Origin: Pseudomonas entomophila
Lineage (GTDB): Bacteria > Pseudomonadota > Gammaproteobacteria > Pseudomonadales > Pseudomonadaceae
Assembly (NCBI RefSeq): GCF_018417595.1
Contig: NZ_CP070982.1
Span: 2,691,501 to 2,755,500, forward strand
Length of the DNA: 64,000 nucleotides
Reading direction: 5' to 3'
The notes beneath the pieces were generated by a model. That model was not told the origin of the DNA, did no database searches, and saw only the letters and a program-made list of their open reading frames with translations. The position numbers and the translations under genes are program-made. Below, piece after piece: positions 61,948-64,000 of the stretch (its first letter is position 1; each line of letters begins with the position of its first letter).

Positions 61948-63126
61948 ATGTTTCATGATTCCGTTTCCATCGTCGCTGCCGCGCACAGTCCTTTTGGTCG
62001 CCTGGATGGCCTGAACCTCGAGGACCTGATCGTCAAGGTCACCCGCGACGCCCTGGCCGATGCCGCCATCGAGGCCGCCGAGATCGATGCGTTGTTCCTC
62101 GGCCATTTCAACTCGGGGCTGGTGGCCGATGGCTTTCCCGCCTCGCTGATGCTGCAGGCCGACCCGCAACTGCGCTTCAAACCCGCCACCCGCTGCGAGA
62201 ACGCCTGCGCCTCGGGCGCGGCGGCGATCCAGGCGGGGATCCACGCTATCCGCAGCGGCGCCGCCGAACTGGTGCTGGTGGTGGGGGCCGAGAAGATGAC
62301 CGGCAACAGCACGGTCGAGGTCACCCGGGCGCTGGCCGGCGCCGGCTACCAGAACGCGATGTCGGAGGCGGGGTTGAGCTTCGCCCAGCTGTTCGGCCAG
62401 GTGGCGCAGCAGTACACCGAGCGTTATCACAGCCCGCTGGCGTCGATGGCGGCGATCGCGGTGAAGAACCACGCCAACGCCATGGCCAATCCGCTGGCGC
62501 AGATGCACCGGGTGATGGATTTCGAGCACTGCAACAACCCGTCGCCGAGCAACCCGCTGATCGCGCCGCCGCTGCGCCTGACCGACTGCTCGCTGATCAG
62601 CGACGGCGCGGCGGCGATCATCCTGGCGTCGCCGCGCCGGGCGCGGTCGATGCGGCGCCAGGTGGCGATCCGTTCGATGGTGCAGGTCAATGACTTCCTG
62701 CCGTTGTCGCGCCGCGACATGCTGGCCTTCGAGGGGCCGCAGCGGGCGATCCACGGGGCGCTGCGCGAGACCGGCGTGACCCTGAATGACCTGAGCTTCG
62801 CCGAGGTCCACGACTGCTTCACCATCGCCGAACTGCTGATCTACGAAGCCATGGGCCTGGCCCCTAGAGGGGAAGGGCACCGCGCCATCGACGATGGCAC
62901 CGTGCGCCCGGGCGGGCGCCTGCCGGTGAACTTGTCCGGCGGGCTCAAGGCCAAGGGGCACCCGGTGGGTGCCACCGGGGTGTCGATGCATGCCCTGGGC
63001 TTCGCCCAGCTGGTCGGCGAGCCTATCGGGCTGGGTGTGCCGGGCGCCGAGTTCGGCCTGCTGTTCAACATGGGCGGCATGGCGGTGGCCAACTACGCCA
63101 GTGTCCTGCAGGCGCTGCGGGTGTGA
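61948..63126 (+). CDS. thiolase-family acyltransferase (acetyl-CoA acetyltransferase)
   Basis: The protein has 392 residues. The thiolase fold is seen as the nucleophilic Cys in RCENACASGAAAIQAG (about residue 90), AEVHDCFT (His) and the C-terminal GGLKAKGHPVGATGVS with the second catalytic His. The nearest subfamily by eye is the SCP-x/thiolase-like group rather than FadA. It either cleaves a 3-ketoacyl-CoA or condenses two acyl-CoAs. With an acyl-CoA synthetase-like gene starting 2 bp after it, a catabolic pathway for a carboxylic acid is likely. The ribosome-binding site is weak and lies far from the ATG. Confidence 0.85.
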   Translation: MFHDSVSIVAAAHSPFGRLDGLNLEDLIVKVTRDALADAAIEAAEIDALFLGHFNSGLVADGFPASLMLQADPQLRFKPATRCENACASGAAAIQAGIHAIRSGAAELVLVVGAEKMTGNSTVEVTRALAGAGYQNAMSEAGLSFAQLFGQVAQQYTERYHSPLASMAAIAVKNHANAMANPLAQMHRVMDFEHCNNPSPSNPLIAPPLRLTDCSLISDGAAAIILASPRRARSMRRQVAIRSMVQVNDFLPLSRRDMLAFEGPQRAIHGALRETGVTLNDLSFAEVHDCFTIAELLIYEAMGLAPRGEGHRAIDDGTVRPGGRLPVNLSGGLKAKGHPVGATGVSMHALGFAQLVGEPIGLGVPGAEFGLLFNMGGMAVANYASVLQALRV

Positions 63127-63127
63127 C

Positions 63128-64000
63128 ATGAACATCGCCAACTGGTTGTGCGACACCGCCCAGCGCTGGCCCCAACGCGCGGCGCTGTTCGAGGGCGCGC
63201 GCCAGGTGGCCGATTACCAGGCGTTTGCCGCACGGGCAAGGGCGCGCGCTCTGCAACTGCGTCACGAATACGGCATCTCACCGGGCGACCGGGTGGCGCT
63301 GCTGATGAAGAACAGCTGCGGCTACCTTGAACTGCTCTACGCCATCTGGTGGTGCGGGGCGGTGGCGGTGCCGATCAACAGCAAGCTGCACGCCCTGGAA
63401 GCCGCGTGGATTGCCGGCAATGCAGGGGCCTGGCTGATCTACACCGATGACGGCCAGGTGTTCGACGGCATCGCCTTGCCGCTCGGCTGCCGGGAACTGG
63501 CCGCGCCGGGGCTGGGCGAGCTTCGGGAGGTGGCGGGCGATGAACTGGTGCGGCCGCACCCACGCACAGACGCCGACCTGGCCTGGCTGTTCTACACCTC
63601 TGGCACCACCGGGCGTTCCAAGGGGGTGAAGCTGTCTCATGGCAACCTGGTCGCCATGTCCCTGTGCTACCCGCTGGATGTGGACACGGTGGGCGCGGAT
63701 GATGCGGTGGTCTATGCCGCGCCGATCTCCCACGGCGCCGGGCTCTACAACTTCATCCATGTGCGCTGCGGCGCCCGGCATGTGGTGCCCGAGTCCCGTG
63801 GGTTCCAGGCGGCGGAACTGTTCAATCTGGCCCAGACGCTGGGCAATGTCAGCCTGTTCGCCGCGCCGACCATGGTCAAGCGCATGGTCGAGCAGGCCCG
63901 CCAGCAGGGCTATGGCGGCGAAGGGCTGAAGACCATCGTCTACGGTGGTGGGCCGATGTACCTGGCTGATCTGGAACAAGCTTTGGATACCTTCGGCCCG
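63128..64000 (+). CDS. AMP-dependent acyl-CoA synthetase/ligase, N-terminal part (runs off the window)
   Basis: 291 codons are seen with no stop. The adenylate-forming P-loop is LFYTSGTTGRSKGVKLSHGN (around residues 157-176). The earlier part (RVALLMKNSCGYLELLYAIWWCGAVAVPIN) and YAAPISHGAGLY are typical of ANL-superfamily ligases. The C-terminal third with the catalytic lysine is beyond the window. The ATG lies two bases past the thiolase stop, so the two form one operon, probably under the PAS-LuxR regulator. The substrate acid is not identifiable. Confidence 0.85.
   Translation, partial: MNIANWLCDTAQRWPQRAALFEGARQVADYQAFAARARARALQLRHEYGISPGDRVALLMKNSCGYLELLYAIWWCGAVAVPINSKLHALEAAWIAGNAGAWLIYTDDGQVFDGIALPLGCRELAAPGLGELREVAGDELVRPHPRTDADLAWLFYTSGTTGRSKGVKLSHGNLVAMSLCYPLDVDTVGADDAVVYAAPISHGAGLYNFIHVRCGARHVVPESRGFQAAELFNLAQTLGNVSLFAAPTMVKRMVEQARQQGYGGEGLKTIVYGGGPMYLADLEQALDTFGP

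Noticed and set aside
1-64000. tRNA, rRNA or CRISPR arrays
   Set aside because: I saw no tRNA cloverleaf with a TTCGA-type T-arm in a plausible context, no rRNA sequence and no evenly spaced direct repeats; the recurring repeats are REP inverted pairs.

Overview
The window looks like a chromosomal stretch of a fluorescent Pseudomonas of the P. putida group (P. entomophila/P. mosselii-like). The basis is the GC-rich coding style, many Pseudomonas-type REP inverted repeats with arms such as GTAGGAGCGGCTTCAGCCGC, paired small proteins of the DUF6124/DUF3077 kind, Fur-box-controlled siderophore genes and a pseudomonine-type gene set. It is accessory-rich and built of modules, many of them separated by REP pairs.

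Left part (1-11.3 kb): the 3' end of an Rhs/TccC-like toxin gene with a nuclease-like tip; a small secreted coiled-coil protein; a helical, hydrophobic-hairpin protein resembling alpha-pore-forming toxins that appears split by a frameshift; a stand-alone PBP2 paralogue; and a membrane patatin-like phospholipase next to a secreted metallo-beta-lactamase-fold hydrolase.

11.3-34.8 kb is a complete siderophore locus of the pseudomonine/acinetobactin type. It encodes a TonB receptor, a lipoprotein binding protein, an ABC importer, two half-size ABC exporters, an iron-starvation sigma factor, two NRPS proteins, a histamine N-monooxygenase, and the pmsCEAB order (isochorismate synthase, salicylate-AMP ligase with carrier domain, histidine decarboxylase, isochorismate pyruvate-lyase). 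The multidomain NRPS (Cy-Cy-A-T) has lost the phosphopantetheine serine of its own carrier domain. Threonine is therefore probably loaded in trans on the carrier of the T-C protein.

35-41.4 kb carries an Rhs toxin with a SUKH-type immunity gene and two small overlapping genes.

41.6-48.7 kb is the most unusual part: a MATE exporter divergent from seven tightly coupled genes, queE-folE-queD-GMP reductase-like-phosphoribosyltransferase-UbiD-like decarboxylase-Nudix hydrolase. This enzyme set and order match the logic of tubercidin (7-deazaadenosine) biosynthesis known from Streptomyces, so this Pseudomonas probably makes a 7-deazapurine nucleoside. REP pairs flank the module on both sides.

48.8-53.6 kb holds a lipoprotein and a FecI-FecR-FecA-type iron-signalling set. 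53.7-56.4 kb holds a diverged tandem duplication; each copy contains a candidate structured RNA and two small genes. 56.4-61.1 kb is a low-GC islet with an orphan gene, an IS5-family transposase remnant, a DUF533 protein, and a dGTPase overlapping a nucleotidyltransferase (candidate phage defence). The window ends with a PAS-LuxR regulator divergent from a thiolase and an acyl-CoA synthetase-like gene that runs off the end.
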